Source of the DNA: Acidobacteriota bacterium
Lineage (GTDB): Bacteria > Acidobacteriota > Vicinamibacteria > Vicinamibacterales > 2-12-FULL-66-21
Assembly (NCBI GenBank): GCA_003222675.1
Contig: QHWT01000047.1
Coordinates: 62,069-126,068 of the forward strand
DNA: 64,000 bases
Direction of reading: 5' to 3'
Position 1 is the first letter of the stretch. Every line of letters begins with the position of its first letter. A model generated the notes under the pieces. It made no database searches, was not told where the DNA came from, and was given only the letters and a program-made list of their open reading frames with translations. Shown piece after piece: positions 63,918 through 64,000 of the stretch. Made by a program: the position numbers and the translations under genes.

Positions 63918-64000
63918 TGAATCTCCTCGCGCGCGAACGCGACGCGATCGTCGCGCAACCGCCAGCAGGTCACGTCCGCCGGCGCCGCGCGAACCACGGA
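63899..64000 (-). CDS. C-terminal fragment of a gene upstream of the CysO-MoeZ fusion, possibly a JAMM peptidase
   Basis: The frame read from the right edge on the minus strand gives 33 codons to a TGA at 63899: SVVRAAPADVTCWRLRDDRVAFAREEIQWRPES. It overlaps the moeZ start (63917) by 19 nt, arguing that it is a real gene in the same operon. The ending WRLRDDRVAF..EEI resembles the C-terminus of Mec-type JAMM peptidases (YRI.DG...EE), which in mycobacteria neighbour cysO. That assignment is inference from ~25 residues. Confidence 0.55.
   Translation of the reverse strand, partial: SVVRAAPADVTCWRLRDDRVAFAREEIQWRPES

Overview
The window looks like a chromosomal segment of a high-GC Gram-negative bacterium, most likely an Acidobacteriota member of the Vicinamibacteria type. 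This is inferred from a remnant of an acidobacterial-type (ADOP) orphan permease, secreted proteins with DLIWQH-type FG-GAP repeats, a complex I operon, and dense use of overlapping start/stop codons. No rRNA, tRNA, CRISPR array or intact transposon was found.

Layout. (1) 17-3950, minus strand: start of a complex I operon, nuoA-nuoB-nuoC-(gmhA-like SIS gene)-nuoD-nuoE, running off the left edge. (2) 4028-12697, plus strand: a broken GT4 glycosyltransferase, thiS-thiG, a palindromic repeat field, then a methyltransferase, a large membrane protein, a dolichyl-phosphate-mannose-type GT2, a DUF2304 protein and a second methyltransferase. (3) 12704-16400: a membrane-embedded spermidine-synthase-like protein (minus) diverging from a HEAT-repeat protein (plus). 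(4) 16525-50381: a large surface-polysaccharide locus. It holds two long minus-strand runs, each with a good sigma-70-type promoter (at 40.1 kb and 33.4 kb). They encode nucleotide-sugar enzymes (Gmd, NeuB-type synthase, CMP-sugar synthetase, HAD phosphatase, Gfo/Idh, rhamnose-type epimerase), methyltransferases, a Wzz-type chain-length protein, a Wzx-type flippase, glycosyltransferases, an O-antigen ligase/polymerase and a WecA/MraY-type initiating transferase that is frameshifted. The flanks carry three secreted FG-GAP proteins, a second O-antigen ligase/polymerase, an LhgO-type oxidase, RmlD and a DegT aminotransferase. (5) 50652-59078, minus strand: a small membrane-anchored unknown, smpB, a GT39-like membrane protein, pdxA, ricT, holB and a class A penicillin-binding protein. 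(6) 59154-64000: an S9A oligopeptidase, the ADOP remnant, and a CysO-like/MoeZ fusion following the tail of a gene that may be a JAMM peptidase.

The most unusual signals are these. Three secreted proteins of different N-terminal architecture all end in exactly five copies of a ~50-residue Ca-binding-like repeat and in the C-terminus V(G/S)PR; two of them have convincing sigma-54 promoters. A sulfur-carrier domain with its Gly-Gly is fused in front of its own activating enzyme and rhodanese. Gene junctions are filled with short word-like repeats, different at each junction, and the same words appear inside coding frames (the broken glycosyltransferase and perhaps the DegT enzyme). Palindromic elements of a cacggagg/cactcagagg type occur at several junctions, one as a 25-bp hairpin over the thiG start and one at the broken end of the ADOP remnant.

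Limits: all homology statements come from motif recognition by eye without database searches. Transmembrane and domain borders are approximate, and the two frameshifted genes could be assembly errors.
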